DNA of 64,000 bases from assembly GCA_902793325.1 (NCBI GenBank), contig CADBCY010000002.1, positions 107,921-171,920 on the forward strand. Reading direction: 5' to 3'. Made by a program: the position numbers and the translations under genes. Of this stretch, positions 37,790 through 46,051 are shown one piece after another. The first letter of the stretch is position 1; the number at the start of each line of letters is the position of its first letter. Source of the DNA: an uncultured Eubacteriales bacterium. GTDB lineage: Bacteria; Bacillota; Clostridia; Christensenellales; Aristaeellaceae. Below the pieces are notes generated by a model that was given only the letters and a program-made list of their open reading frames with translations, was not told where the DNA came from and did not search any database.

Positions 37790-38395
37790 TCATCGCTTTT
37801 CGCTCATCTTCCGGTCAAGCGCCGCAAAGCGTTCGGCGGCCTGGGGATCGAGCACGGCGTAACCGTCCGTCACGGCGCGGTTCCAGAGGGCCATCTCGTC
37901 CTCCAGCCGCGTCCGCCGCGCAAGGCCCAGGCTCATCTCCCAGGCGTCCCTGCACACGTGGGCGCCGCGGCTCTCCCCCGCGCCCACCAGGCCGAACACG
38001 CCGCGGCGGTACCCGGGGCTTTCGCAGGTCCTGAAGTACCGGGCGACGGCGTTGCGCAGCTCCCAGTACAGCGCGCGCTCCCCCGCCCCGCCGAATTCCG
38101 CGAGGCGGCCAAAGCCCATCAGCGCCAGGCTCTCCCGGACCTCCTTCGCCGCGCTCCGGCGGAAGATCCGGGCCGTGCCATAGAGCTGCACGAAGTTGAC
38201 GCACTGGAACAGGAACCGGTCCACCGGCTGCCCGGGGCGCGCGGCGTCCTCATAGCGCGCCTTGTACAGCCACAGGCGAAAGGCGTTCGCGCCGTCGTCC
38301 GGCTCCAGCATGCAAAGCTCGTCCAGCATCCTGCGGCGGTACGCGGGATCGTCGTCCCGGTAGTAGGCGTGCCACCGCGCGCCCTGCTCGAACAT
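37790..38395 (-). CDS. Hypothetical protein in sugar operon
   Basis: 201 aa, soluble and rich in Arg, Glu and Tyr with an all-alpha look and no signal peptide. Stretches such as WHAYYRDDDPAYRRRMLDEL and RSAAKEVRESLALMGFGRL have no motif that I can assign. It starts 4 bp after the stop of the sedoheptulokinase-like gene, whose end supplies the GAGGA site, and lies 54 bp before the transporter ATPase gene. Tight packing implies a role in the same sugar pathway, for instance as an accessory or regulatory subunit. Confidence 0.65.
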   Translation of the reverse strand: MFEQGARWHAYYRDDDPAYRRRMLDELCMLEPDDGANAFRLWLYKARYEDAARPGQPVDRFLFQCVNFVQLYGTARIFRRSAAKEVRESLALMGFGRLAEFGGAGERALYWELRNAVARYFRTCESPGYRRGVFGLVGAGESRGAHVCRDAWEMSLGLARRTRLEDEMALWNRAVTDGYAVLDPQAAERFAALDRKMSEKR

Positions 38396-38399
38396 GCGC

Positions 38400-39755
38400 T
38401 CAGTCCTCGTAGGCGATCCTGGCCTGGGCGTCCTCCAGCGAGGGCACCCTGCCCGACGCCGCCAGCGCCACCAGCGCCGCGCCGCAGGCGGCCTCCTCCT
38501 GCCAGACGGGCACCTTCAGCGCCAGCCCGAACAGCTCCTCCGCCAGCGACCGCATCAGCGGGTTCCTGCGCAGCCCGTTGCCCGAGCCCACCAGCGCCGT
38601 AGCGCCGGTACCGGACAGTTCGCGCATCTGGGCGTACATCCCGTGGAGCTCGCCCAGTATGCCGGCGATCATGCCCGCCGCCAGCGCGCCAGGGCGGAAG
38701 TTGTCCTCCCCGATGCCCGCGATGCTGCCCCGCTCGGCAGGGTCGTCCCGGGTACCGGTGAAGGTGGTGCGCACCTGCCACGCCGCGCCCCAGCCGAATT
38801 CGTCCACGAACGCCTTCGCCTGGCGCTGCATGAGGTCGTAGCAATGCGCCTGCCCGGTCAGCTCCCGGAAGAAGCGCTCCAGCATGGCGTAAGCGCGGCC
38901 GCCGCACAGCCCGGAGCCCACCAGCATGTTCAGCCGGTCGGTGCAGGGCCGGAGCTCCACGCTGCCGCCCGTTTCGATGAAGCGATCCACGCCGAAGGAG
39001 ACCTGGCTGCCCGTGCCGATGTTGATGAGCGCCGTATGGCCCACGTCGCGCACGCTGCCCAGCACGCTGGCCTGGTTGTCGCCGATGGCCGCCGTGACGG
39101 GAACGCCCGTCGGCGTCTCCCCGATGACGGCGTGACCGCGGACTTCCCGGGGCAGGATCGCGGGATCGACGCCCAGCTCTTCCAGCACGTCCCGGCGGAA
39201 GCGGCGCTCCTTCAGGTCGTAGCAGCCCCAGCTCGCCGCCATGTCCGCGCCGATGACGGGCTCCGCGCTCCCGGTCAGCCCCATGGCGACATAATCCGGG
39301 ATGGTGACCATGCGCGCGGCCTGCGGAGGCACTTCGCCCCTGCGCAGCAGCGCGAGATGCGTGGCCAGCCCGTAGCCCGGCGCGGAGGCGACGCCCGCCG
39401 CGCGGAACAGCTCCGCGGCGCTCTTTCCGTCCGCCAGCGCGTCCCCGCCCCGGCCGTCCTGCCAGGTGTAGAGGGGAGTGACGGCCTCGCCGCGCGCGTT
39501 CACGTACAGCATGCCGTGCATCTGGCCGGTAAAGCCGATGCAGTCGGGCTTGCCATGGCGTTCGGTCAGCGCTTCCACGCCCTGCCGCACCAGCGCGCGG
39601 ATCTTCTCCGGGTCCTGGGTGCGCCCGGCGGGGTGCGCGTCCGGCACGAAGGCGTTGGAATTCTCGGTCAGCTTGTCCACCAACGCACCGCTCTCCCCGT
39701 CCAGCAGGGCGATGCTGACGGTGGTGGTGCCGATGTCGATGCCCATTGATCGCAT
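38400..39755 (-). CDS. FGGY-family carbohydrate kinase (sedoheptulokinase-like)
   Basis: 451 aa. The phosphate loop MGIDIGTTTVSIALLD is N-terminal. GFTGQMHGMLYVN, LYTWQDGRG, GDNQASVLGSVRD and VGSGNGLRRNPLMRSLAEE follow. The GQMHGMLY and GSGNGLRRNPL combination is typical of sedoheptulokinase-type members. ATG 39755 has AGGAGG 7 bp upstream; an in-frame ATG lies 9 bp later. Its place in the transporter operon suggests that it phosphorylates the imported or reduced sugar. Confidence 0.88.
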   Translation of the reverse strand: MRSMGIDIGTTTVSIALLDGESGALVDKLTENSNAFVPDAHPAGRTQDPEKIRALVRQGVEALTERHGKPDCIGFTGQMHGMLYVNARGEAVTPLYTWQDGRGGDALADGKSAAELFRAAGVASAPGYGLATHLALLRRGEVPPQAARMVTIPDYVAMGLTGSAEPVIGADMAASWGCYDLKERRFRRDVLEELGVDPAILPREVRGHAVIGETPTGVPVTAAIGDNQASVLGSVRDVGHTALINIGTGSQVSFGVDRFIETGGSVELRPCTDRLNMLVGSGLCGGRAYAMLERFFRELTGQAHCYDLMQRQAKAFVDEFGWGAAWQVRTTFTGTRDDPAERGSIAGIGEDNFRPGALAAGMIAGILGELHGMYAQMRELSGTGATALVGSGNGLRRNPLMRSLAEELFGLALKVPVWQEEAACGAALVALAASGRVPSLEDAQARIAYED

Positions 39756-39786
39756 GGCGGGCCTCCTTGCTTAAAAGACAGGTTCG

Positions 39787-39811
39787 CCCGGGCACCCGAC
39801 GGATGCCCGGG
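39787..39811 (-). terminator. Intergenic hairpin between reductase and kinase genes
   Basis: CCCGGGCA (39787-39794) pairs with TGCCCGGG (39804-39811) over a 9-nt loop. On the minus strand TGTCTTTTAA follows about 6 nt later. It may attenuate transcription after the aldo/keto reductase gene. Confidence 0.45.
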
Positions 39812-39822
39812 GAATGGTTGAA

Positions 39823-40827
39823 TCAGCAGTCGGTGCAGGAGACAATGACGCCGTCCTCGTCCCACAGGTCGTGCCAGTCGTTGGCGCCGGGCCACAGGAA
39901 CACCTGCCCCTTCACCAGCCGGTTGTTCCGCTCCAGGGTGGCGATGGTCGCCATTTCCTCGTCGGTCAGCTTTTCGGTGACGGTGGCCTCCAGGTTGGCC
40001 TCGTAGTTGTGCACGGAGAAGGGGATCGGCAGCACGCCGCGCTGCAGCGCCCACTTCAGGCAGATGATGGCGGGGTGGCAGTTATGCGCCTTGGCGATGG
40101 CCACCAGCTCGGGCATCTGCATGTCGGCGATGTCGTCGGGCAGGATGTCGCGCTCCGGGCGGCGCGGGGAGCCCAGCGGCATGTAGCCCACGCTCAGGAT
40201 GTTCCGCGCGTTCAGGTAATCCAGCAGCTCCTGCTGCTGGAAGCAGGGGTGCATCTCCGACTCGCAGGCCGCCGGGGGAATGCGCAGCTTGTCCAGCACG
40301 GCGTTCAGCTTCGGGATGGTCATGTTGGAGATGCCGATGTGCCGCACCAGGCCCGCGTCCACCAGCGCCTCGATCTGGCGATAGGTGTCCAGGAATTCCG
40401 CCACGGAGAAGGGCTTGGAATCGGGGTTGCGGGAATCCACGTCGCAGAAGGGCGCGTGGTAGTTCGGGAACGGCCAGTGGATGAACAGCATGTCCAGGTA
40501 ATCGCACTGCAGATCCGCGATGGTCTTCTTCGTGGACGCCGCGACGTCGCGGTGCATGTCGTTCCAGACCTTGGACATGATGAACAGATCCTTGCGCTCC
40601 ACCACGCCCTCGTCGAAGGCGGCCCTGAAGGCCGCGCCGATCTTGTCCTCGTTGCCGTAGCACGCGGCGCAGTCGAACAGGCGATAGCCCGCCCGAATGC
40701 CGCCGGCCACCGCGTTCGCCACGTCTTCAGGGGATACGCGGTCGGAGCCGAAGGTGCCCATGCCCAGGCAGGGAATGGGGTCGCCGCCGTTCAGCCGAAA
40801 CTGGGGAACCCGCTTGGGATCAATCAT
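39823..40827 (-). CDS. Aldo/keto reductase
   Basis: 334 aa NAD(P)H-dependent (beta/alpha)8-barrel reductase. The catalytic tetrad is visible: Asp and Tyr in YRLFDCAACYGNE, Lys in DLFIMSKVW and His in LFIHWPFPNY. GISNMTIPKL and the cofactor-binding IPFSVHNYEANLEA are present. The C-terminal 30 residues are rich in Trp and acidic residues and end SCTDC. It probably interconverts a sugar aldehyde or ketone and its alcohol in this catabolic cluster. It is the first gene behind a SigA-like promoter. Confidence 0.9.
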   Translation of the reverse strand: MIDPKRVPQFRLNGGDPIPCLGMGTFGSDRVSPEDVANAVAGGIRAGYRLFDCAACYGNEDKIGAAFRAAFDEGVVERKDLFIMSKVWNDMHRDVAASTKKTIADLQCDYLDMLFIHWPFPNYHAPFCDVDSRNPDSKPFSVAEFLDTYRQIEALVDAGLVRHIGISNMTIPKLNAVLDKLRIPPAACESEMHPCFQQQELLDYLNARNILSVGYMPLGSPRRPERDILPDDIADMQMPELVAIAKAHNCHPAIICLKWALQRGVLPIPFSVHNYEANLEATVTEKLTDEEMATIATLERNNRLVKGQVFLWPGANDWHDLWDEDGVIVSCTDC

Positions 40828-40882
40828 AACGCTATCCTTTCTCCGGCAGCGCCGGATGGCAGAGTCAACTGTAATTAATGCT

Positions 40883-40911
40883 ATTATACCCTAAAAAACC
40901 GTCGTGTTCAA
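40883..40911 (-). promoter_or_regulatory. SigA promoter of the sugar-use operon
   Basis: Minus strand: -35 TTGAAC (40906-40911), 17 bp, perfect -10 TATAAT (40883-40888). The leader contains a TCCGGC/GCCGGA hairpin (40842-40856) shortly before the aldo/keto reductase start. Confidence 0.7.
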
Positions 40912-40989
40912 TAGCCAATATGCATCAAATATAGGATAATCGTCACAATTGTTACTGAACACAGCGGACAAACAACCTCCGGGGACCGA

Positions 40990-41025
40990 AGCAGCCCGAC
41001 GCGACGGGGGTCAGGTCGGGCTGCT
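40990..41025 (-). terminator. Terminator of the alcohol dehydrogenase gene
   Basis: AGCAGCCCGAC (40990-41000) pairs perfectly with GTCGGGCTGCT (41015-41025) around a 14-nt loop. The T-run is weak. It lies 16 bp past the dehydrogenase stop. Confidence 0.6.
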
Positions 41026-41040
41026 CAAAATGCCGTGAGA

Positions 41041-42102
41041 TCAGTCGGGATAGACGATGGCGACCTTGCCGCACTTGCCGGAAGCCATGAGCGCGTAGGC
41101 CTTGTCCACGTCCTTCAGCTCGAAGCGGTGGGTGATCAGCTTGTCGGGATGGATGCCCCAGCGCACCAGGTGCTCCACCAGCTCCTCCATGCGCCACAGC
41201 GAGGTGACCCAGGAGCCGTAGATGCTCTTCTGGCCGTGCATGATGTCCGGGGAGGGATTGAAGGTGACGTCGTTGCCCTCGCCCACCATGGCCATCTTGC
41301 CCCACTCGCGGGTGCAGCGAATCGCCATCGCGCGGGCGGAGTTGTTGGCGGAGCAGTCGATGGCGCGCTCGCAGCCGTAGTTGTCGGTGACCTTCATGAT
41401 CTCCGCCTGGCAGGCCTCGGGGTCGGCGGAATTGAACACGTAGTCGGCAAGGCCCAGGTCCTTGGCCAGCTGCATGCGCTCCTCGTTCACGTCGGTGCCG
41501 ATGGTCATGTCACAGCCCATGGCCTTCGCCAGCATCAGCGTGGCCAGGCCCACCGGGCCCAGGCCGGTGACCAGCACGCGGTCGTTGCCGGAGATGCCGA
41601 TCTTCATCAGGGCCTCGTAGCAGGTGCCGAAGCCGCACGCCACCTGCGCGCCGTCCTCGTAGGTCAGCTCGTCGGGCAGAGCGATGAGGTCCTTCTCGTC
41701 GCACAGCATGTAGGGCGCCATGCCGCCGTTGCGCTGCCAGCCGTAGGCCGCGCGCAAGGGGCTCTTGCAGGAGATGTAATAGCCGCGCCGGCAGTCGTAG
41801 CACACGCCGCAGCCGGAGATGTGGTACACGATGACCCGGTCGCCCTTCTTGAAGCGCTTCAGGCCCTCGCCCTCCTCGACGATGATGCCGCAGGGCTCGT
41901 GGCCGGCGATCATGCCGGGCTGGTAGCCCTCGGGGCCTTTGCCCACGTGGGCGCGGTAGATGCAGCGGATGTCGCTGCCGCAGATGGTGGACGCCTTGGT
42001 CTTTACCAGCACCTGGCCGTGGCCCGGCTTGGGAATGGTGAACTCCCGCAGCTCGACGGTGCTGTTGCCCGGCAGGATCGCGCCCAGAATCTTTTTATCC
42101 AT
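41041..42102 (-). CDS. Zinc-dependent medium-chain alcohol/polyol dehydrogenase
   Basis: 353 aa. Catalytic zinc ligands are in TICGSDIRC and GHEPCG. The structural zinc site is the four-Cys loop CGVCYDCRRGYYISC near residue 95. The NAD-binding motif GLGPVGLATLMLAKAMG is near residue 180. The family includes sorbitol, threonine and galactitol dehydrogenases; the substrate here is unknown. AGGAGG is 9 bp before ATG 42102. It is divergent from the AraC gene, which shares its control region and probably regulates it. Confidence 0.9.
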   Translation of the reverse strand: MDKKILGAILPGNSTVELREFTIPKPGHGQVLVKTKASTICGSDIRCIYRAHVGKGPEGYQPGMIAGHEPCGIIVEEGEGLKRFKKGDRVIVYHISGCGVCYDCRRGYYISCKSPLRAAYGWQRNGGMAPYMLCDEKDLIALPDELTYEDGAQVACGFGTCYEALMKIGISGNDRVLVTGLGPVGLATLMLAKAMGCDMTIGTDVNEERMQLAKDLGLADYVFNSADPEACQAEIMKVTDNYGCERAIDCSANNSARAMAIRCTREWGKMAMVGEGNDVTFNPSPDIMHGQKSIYGSWVTSLWRMEELVEHLVRWGIHPDKLITHRFELKDVDKAYALMASGKCGKVAIVYPD

Positions 42103-42148
42103 GATGATGTTCCTCCTCACAGCGTGTTTGGCTTGCGCCTTTAGAACC

Positions 42149-42257
42149 AGTATAGCAGGCTTTGCCGGGAACTGTTAGAGATAAATCCGACCATTTCGTG
42201 TTAATTTTGTCGCTTTCACGCAAAAGCATGTCCGTATGCGACAAATTATGCTAGAAT
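42149..42257. promoter_or_regulatory. Divergent control region between alcohol dehydrogenase and araC-type gene
   Basis: The dehydrogenase promoter (minus) has an extended -10 TGC-TATACT (42149-42157) and no good -35, as expected for an activated promoter. The regulator promoter (plus) has TGC-TAGAAT (42249-42257). Between them AATTTTGTCGC (42203-42213) and GCGACAAATT (42238-42247) form an inverted repeat 24 bp apart, with the right arm touching the regulator's -10. This is a candidate AraC-family operator for activation of one gene and autorepression of the other. Confidence 0.6.
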
Positions 42258-42287
42258 AGAGTTGAATATCCTGCTGTGGAGGTTCGC

Positions 42288-43190
42288 ATGGAAACCTATG
42301 AGTTTTCGCACGCATTTTCGCTGGGCACGCTGCTGGTATCGCCGGTACACGTGCGCATCGAAGAGCTGCGGCCGGTGATCGCGGCGCATCGCCATTCCAA
42401 CACCAGCTACGAGATCCACTACGCCGCCCGCGGCCACGGCACCGTGACCGTGGACGGGCGCACCCACGCGGTGGACGCCGACACGCTCTACGTCACCGCC
42501 CTGGGGGTGGAACACGCCCAGGTTTCCCCGGCGGAGGACCCGATCGAGGAATACTGCCTGTACCTGAACTGCCAGCGCGCGGCGGTGCGCCCGGACGACC
42601 CGCTGGCGCTGTTCGCGGACACCGCCTTCTGGATGGGCCGCGACGAAGGCCGCGTATTCCCGCTGCTGGCGCGGCTCATCGAGGAGAACCGCCATCCCCT
42701 GCCCGACACGCGCTACATGAACGAAACGCTGCTGCGGCAGGTGATCCTCACGTTGGCGCGCATGTACCGCCAGCGCGCGGCGACCGGCGCGACGGCCTCC
42801 CCCGCCCCGGCGCTGACCCGCGCGGGCTTCCTGCCCATCCTGGAGGACGCCTTCTTCTACCGCCACCGGGACCTGACGCTCACGGACCTGGCGGAGCTTT
42901 TGAACCTGAGCACCCGGCAGACCCAGCGCCTGCTGCAGCGCCACTTCGGCAAGACCTTCTCCCAGAAGCTTACCGAGGCCCGCATGGCCGCGGCGTCGCA
43001 GTACCTGCTGACCACCGGGCTCTCCGTCACCGAGATCAGCGAGCGACTGGGCTTTTCCTCGATCGAGCACTTCTCCGCCGCCTTTCGCCGCGCCATGGGC
43101 TGCTCTCCGAGGCAGTACCGGACAAACCCGGAGAGAAACACGGAACGGGGCGTGGGAACCGGAAGCCCGGAATCGGGAGGCGGGAATTGA
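42288..43190 (+). CDS. AraC-family transcriptional regulator
   Basis: 300 aa. An N-terminal cupin-like sensor domain (HRHSNTSYEIHYAARGHGTVTVDG, residues about 35-110) precedes two helix-turn-helix units at the C-terminus: LTDLAELLNLSTRQTQRLLQRHFGKTFSQKL and VTEISERLGFSSIEHFSAAFRRAMGCSPRQYR. ATG 42288 is chosen for GGAGG 7 bp upstream. Its location beside the dehydrogenase and the sugar operon indicates that it senses the sugar or polyol substrate. A Gly/Glu/Arg-rich tail of about 20 residues is not part of the family. Confidence 0.92.
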   Translation: METYEFSHAFSLGTLLVSPVHVRIEELRPVIAAHRHSNTSYEIHYAARGHGTVTVDGRTHAVDADTLYVTALGVEHAQVSPAEDPIEEYCLYLNCQRAAVRPDDPLALFADTAFWMGRDEGRVFPLLARLIEENRHPLPDTRYMNETLLRQVILTLARMYRQRAATGATASPAPALTRAGFLPILEDAFFYRHRDLTLTDLAELLNLSTRQTQRLLQRHFGKTFSQKLTEARMAAASQYLLTTGLSVTEISERLGFSSIEHFSAAFRRAMGCSPRQYRTNPERNTERGVGTGSPESGGGN

Positions 43191-43230
43191 TCGCGTCCGG
43201 GAATTCCATATGGCATTTTGTTCCGGGTTG

Positions 43231-43239
43231 TGTTATAAT
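43231..43239 (+). promoter_or_regulatory. Extended -10 promoter for the DNA glycosylase gene
   Basis: TGT-TATAAT (43231-43239), an extended -10 without a clear -35, 29 bp before ATG 43268. Confidence 0.6.
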
Positions 43240-43267
43240 GAAGCATCGACGTTAAGGGGGCGTGGTC

Positions 43268-43756
43268 ATGCCGGAGCGCATCGTCGCCTTTCCGCCCGTG
43301 GCGCCGCCCGGGGCGCGGCTGCTGATCCTCGGCAGCATGCCCAGCGCGGCCTCCCTGGCGGAGGGGTTTTACTACGGCCATCCCAGGAACGCCTTCTGGC
43401 GCATCCTCTCTGATGTTTATGCCGCGCCGCTGCCGCGCACCGTTCCCGAGAAGCGCGCGCTGCTGGAGGCGCACGGCGTCGCGCTGTGGGACGTGCTGCA
43501 CAGTTGCGTGCGGGAGGGTTCGCTGGACAGCGCCATCCGCGACATGGAGGTCAACGACTTCTCCTCGCTGCTCGCGCGCTGTCCCCGCGTGGAGCGCGTG
43601 CTGCTGAACGGCGGCACGGCGAAGCGGGTATTCCTGAAGTACGTGGCGCAGGCCCTCGGCGACCGGGCGTGGGTGGCGCTGCCCTCCACCAGCCCGGCCT
43701 ATACCCTATCCTATGAAAGGAAGCTGGCGCAATGGCGCCAGGCACTGACGCTATGA
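43268..43756 (+). CDS. Hypoxanthine-DNA (deoxyinosine) glycosylase, UDG family 6
   Basis: 162 aa. The family signature is GSMPSAASLAEGFYYGHPRNAFWRIL near residue 25, with LWDVLHSCVREGSLDSAI, LLNGGTAKRVF and LPSTSPAYT. It removes hypoxanthine produced by adenine deamination in DNA. ATG 43268 is preferred because AAGGGGG is then 7 bp away. The downstream phosphorylase gene overlaps its stop by 4 bp, coupling a deaminated-base repair enzyme to nucleoside salvage. Confidence 0.88.
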   Translation: MPERIVAFPPVAPPGARLLILGSMPSAASLAEGFYYGHPRNAFWRILSDVYAAPLPRTVPEKRALLEAHGVALWDVLHSCVREGSLDSAIRDMEVNDFSSLLARCPRVERVLLNGGTAKRVFLKYVAQALGDRAWVALPSTSPAYTLSYERKLAQWRQALTL

Positions 43757-45063
43757 ATATCAATCCCTGCGACATCATTCGCAAGAAGCGGTTCGGCGGC
43801 GAGTTGAACGAGAAGGAAATCCGCGCCTTCGTGCGCGGCGTGACCGACGGCAGCTTCGCGGACTACCAGGCTTCTGCGCTGCTGATGGCCATTTGCATCA
43901 ACGGCATGACGGACCGCGAGACGCTGGCCCTGACGCTGGCCATGGCGAAGTCCGGCGACACGCTGGACCTCTCCGACGTCCCCGGCGTGAAGGCGGACAA
44001 GCACTCCACCGGCGGCGTGGGCGACACCACGTCGCTGATCCTGGTGCCGCTGGTGGCCTGCTGCGGCGTGAAGATGGCCAAGATGTCCGGGCGCGGCCTG
44101 GGCTTTACCGGCGGCACGCTGGACAAGCTGGAGTCCATCCCCGGCATGTCCATCGGCATCGACATCGATGCCTTCAAGCGCCAGGTGCGGGACGTGGGCT
44201 GCGCCATCGTGGGCCAGACCGCGGAGCTTGCCCCGGCGGACAAGGTGCTCTACGCCCTGCGGGACGTGACCGCCACGGTGGACTGCCTGCCGCTGGTGGT
44301 GTCCTCCATACTGTCGAAGAAGCTGGCGGCGGGCTGCGACGTGGTCGTGCTGGACGTGAAGGCGGGCAGCGGGGCCATCATGGACACCCCGGAGAAGTCG
44401 CGCCAGCTCGCCGAGACCATGGTGCGCATCGGCAACCTGTCCGGCAAGCGCTTCTCCGCGCTGATCACCGACATGGACCAGCCGCTGGGCAACTACATCG
44501 GCAACGCCCTGGAGGTGGAGGAGGCCATCGACATCCTCGCCGGGCGCGCGGGCGGCGACCTGAAGGAAGTGGCGCTCACGCTTGGCGCGCACATCCTCCG
44601 CAACGCCGGCGCCGCAGAGAGCGTGGAGGCGGGCATCGACATGCTCCAGCGGAAGATCGACAGCGGCGAGGGCCTGCGCAAGTTCGCGGAGATGATCGCG
44701 GCGCAGGGCGGCGACCCGCGCGTGACGGAGGACACCGGCCTTCTGCCCAGGGCGAAGTCGCTCGTGGACGTGACCGCCGACCGCGACGGCTACGTGACGG
44801 AGATGGTCACCAGCGAGATCGGCAACGCCGCCAAGCTGCTGGGCGCGGGCCGCGAGCGCAAGACAGACGAGCTGGACCTGTCCGTGGGCATCGTGATGAA
44901 GGTGCGCCTGGGCGACCGCGTCCGCAAGGGCGACGCGCTGTGCACGATGCACGTGGGCGAGAAGTCCGACCGCGTCGGCGCGTACAACCTGCTGGCGAAG
45001 GCCATTCGGCTGGGGGACGCCGCGCCGGAGAAGAAGCCGCTCATCCAGGCGGTCGTGGAATGA
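43753..45063 (+). CDS. pdp: Pyrimidine-nucleoside phosphorylase
   Basis: 436 aa, the usual length for the family. It cleaves uridine, thymidine and deoxyuridine with phosphate to the base and (deoxy)ribose-1-phosphate. The signature DKHSTGGVGDTTSLILVPL, the SGRGLGFTGGTLDKLESIPG loop and MDQPLGNYIGNALEV are intact. The C-terminal PYNP domain (GDRVRKGDALCTMH) is present. ATG 43753 overlaps the glycosylase stop. The next gene overlaps its stop in turn. Confidence 0.95.
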   Translation: MNINPCDIIRKKRFGGELNEKEIRAFVRGVTDGSFADYQASALLMAICINGMTDRETLALTLAMAKSGDTLDLSDVPGVKADKHSTGGVGDTTSLILVPLVACCGVKMAKMSGRGLGFTGGTLDKLESIPGMSIGIDIDAFKRQVRDVGCAIVGQTAELAPADKVLYALRDVTATVDCLPLVVSSILSKKLAAGCDVVVLDVKAGSGAIMDTPEKSRQLAETMVRIGNLSGKRFSALITDMDQPLGNYIGNALEVEEAIDILAGRAGGDLKEVALTLGAHILRNAGAAESVEAGIDMLQRKIDSGEGLRKFAEMIAAQGGDPRVTEDTGLLPRAKSLVDVTADRDGYVTEMVTSEIGNAAKLLGAGRERKTDELDLSVGIVMKVRLGDRVRKGDALCTMHVGEKSDRVGAYNLLAKAIRLGDAAPEKKPLIQAVVE

Positions 45064-45977
45064 TGAAACCGGAACGAGGCGCGAAGGCTCCGCGCGACGG
45101 GCGGGGACGGCTTCGCGCCGTCGGCAGGCTGGCGCTGGCGGCCCTGGCCTGGCTCGCGGTTTCGCCCGGCCTGCAGGCGCTGCTGGCCGCGGGCTTCGGC
45201 GCGCTGTTTCGGGCGTGGGGCATCGACGCCGCCAACGCCCACCTCGCGCCGGGCTGGGCGCGGACGGTCTACGCCTGGCACGGCAGCCTGATCACGCTGC
45301 TGTCCTGCCTGGTCGCGGCGGCGGTCGCGCTCGCGCTGCGGCGGGCGTGGCGGCTGGGCGCGCCCCGGAAAGCATCCCTCGGGGCCGGTGCCGTGTGTGC
45401 GGCGATCGGGCTGGGCGCGGCGGTGCTGACGGCAACGCTGTTCCTCCTGACGGACAGCCTGCGCGCGGACTGGCCGCTGTCGGAGCCGCGCTTTACGGCG
45501 GGCCTGCCCGCGCTGCTTCTCCTCAGCCTGCTCGGCGCGCTGGCGGGCGAATTGTTCGGGAAGGGCTTCGTCTACGACCTGCTCAGGCCTCGCTTCGGAC
45601 ATTTGCCGGCCACGCTGTGCGCCGCGCTGCTGTTCGCGCTGGCCACGGGCCTCGGCGGCGGCGTCATCGGCGCGGTCAACGCCCTGCTGCTGGGCGCGCT
45701 GTGCTGCCTGCTCTACGAGCGCCGCGGCCTGGCCGCCCCCGTGGGGCTGCGCTGGGGCTGGAGCGCCGCGAACCTGCTGCTCCTGGGGTTCGGCGGCGGC
45801 GACAGCGCCGTGTACCGCCTGTACGCCGTGTCGGAGATCCCCCTCACCGGCGGCGACGCCGGCCCCGCCTGCGGCCTCTGGGCGACGCTGTTGCTGTGCG
45901 CCGCGCTGGCCTTCGCGGAAAGGCGCAGCTTGCGCGGCCTGCTCCCCCGGCTCAGAAATCGCGGCAGGCCCGCATAA
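45060..45977 (+). CDS. CPBP-like intramembrane protein with degenerate active site
   Basis: 305 aa with about eight transmembrane helices and a basic N-terminus. The segment AGELFGKGFVYDLLRPRFGHLPATLCAALLFALATG has the outline of the CPBP (Abi) prenyl-protease family motif EExxxRG...FxxxH. The first Glu, the Arg and the motif-2 His are replaced; the final GWSAANLLL keeps an Asn but not its His. It is therefore probably not an active protease. It starts inside the phosphorylase stop (ATGATG). The family assignment is tentative. Confidence 0.5.
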   Translation: MMKPERGAKAPRDGRGRLRAVGRLALAALAWLAVSPGLQALLAAGFGALFRAWGIDAANAHLAPGWARTVYAWHGSLITLLSCLVAAAVALALRRAWRLGAPRKASLGAGAVCAAIGLGAAVLTATLFLLTDSLRADWPLSEPRFTAGLPALLLLSLLGALAGELFGKGFVYDLLRPRFGHLPATLCAALLFALATGLGGGVIGAVNALLLGALCCLLYERRGLAAPVGLRWGWSAANLLLLGFGGGDSAVYRLYAVSEIPLTGGDAGPACGLWATLLLCAALAFAERRSLRGLLPRLRNRGRPA

Positions 45978-45983
45978 ACGCAA

Positions 45984-46030
45984 ATCCCCGCTCCGCCGGA
46001 AGGGTCAACGCCCTTCCCCGGAGCGGGGAT
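45984..46030. terminator. Terminator between convergent genes
   Basis: ATCCCCGCTCCG (45984-45995) pairs with CGGAGCGGGGAT (46019-46030). An inner AAGGG/CCCTT stem lengthens it. CATTTCAT follows on the plus strand and TTTGCG on the minus strand. Confidence 0.75.
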
Positions 46031-46051
46031 CATTTCATGCCCTGTCTTCGA

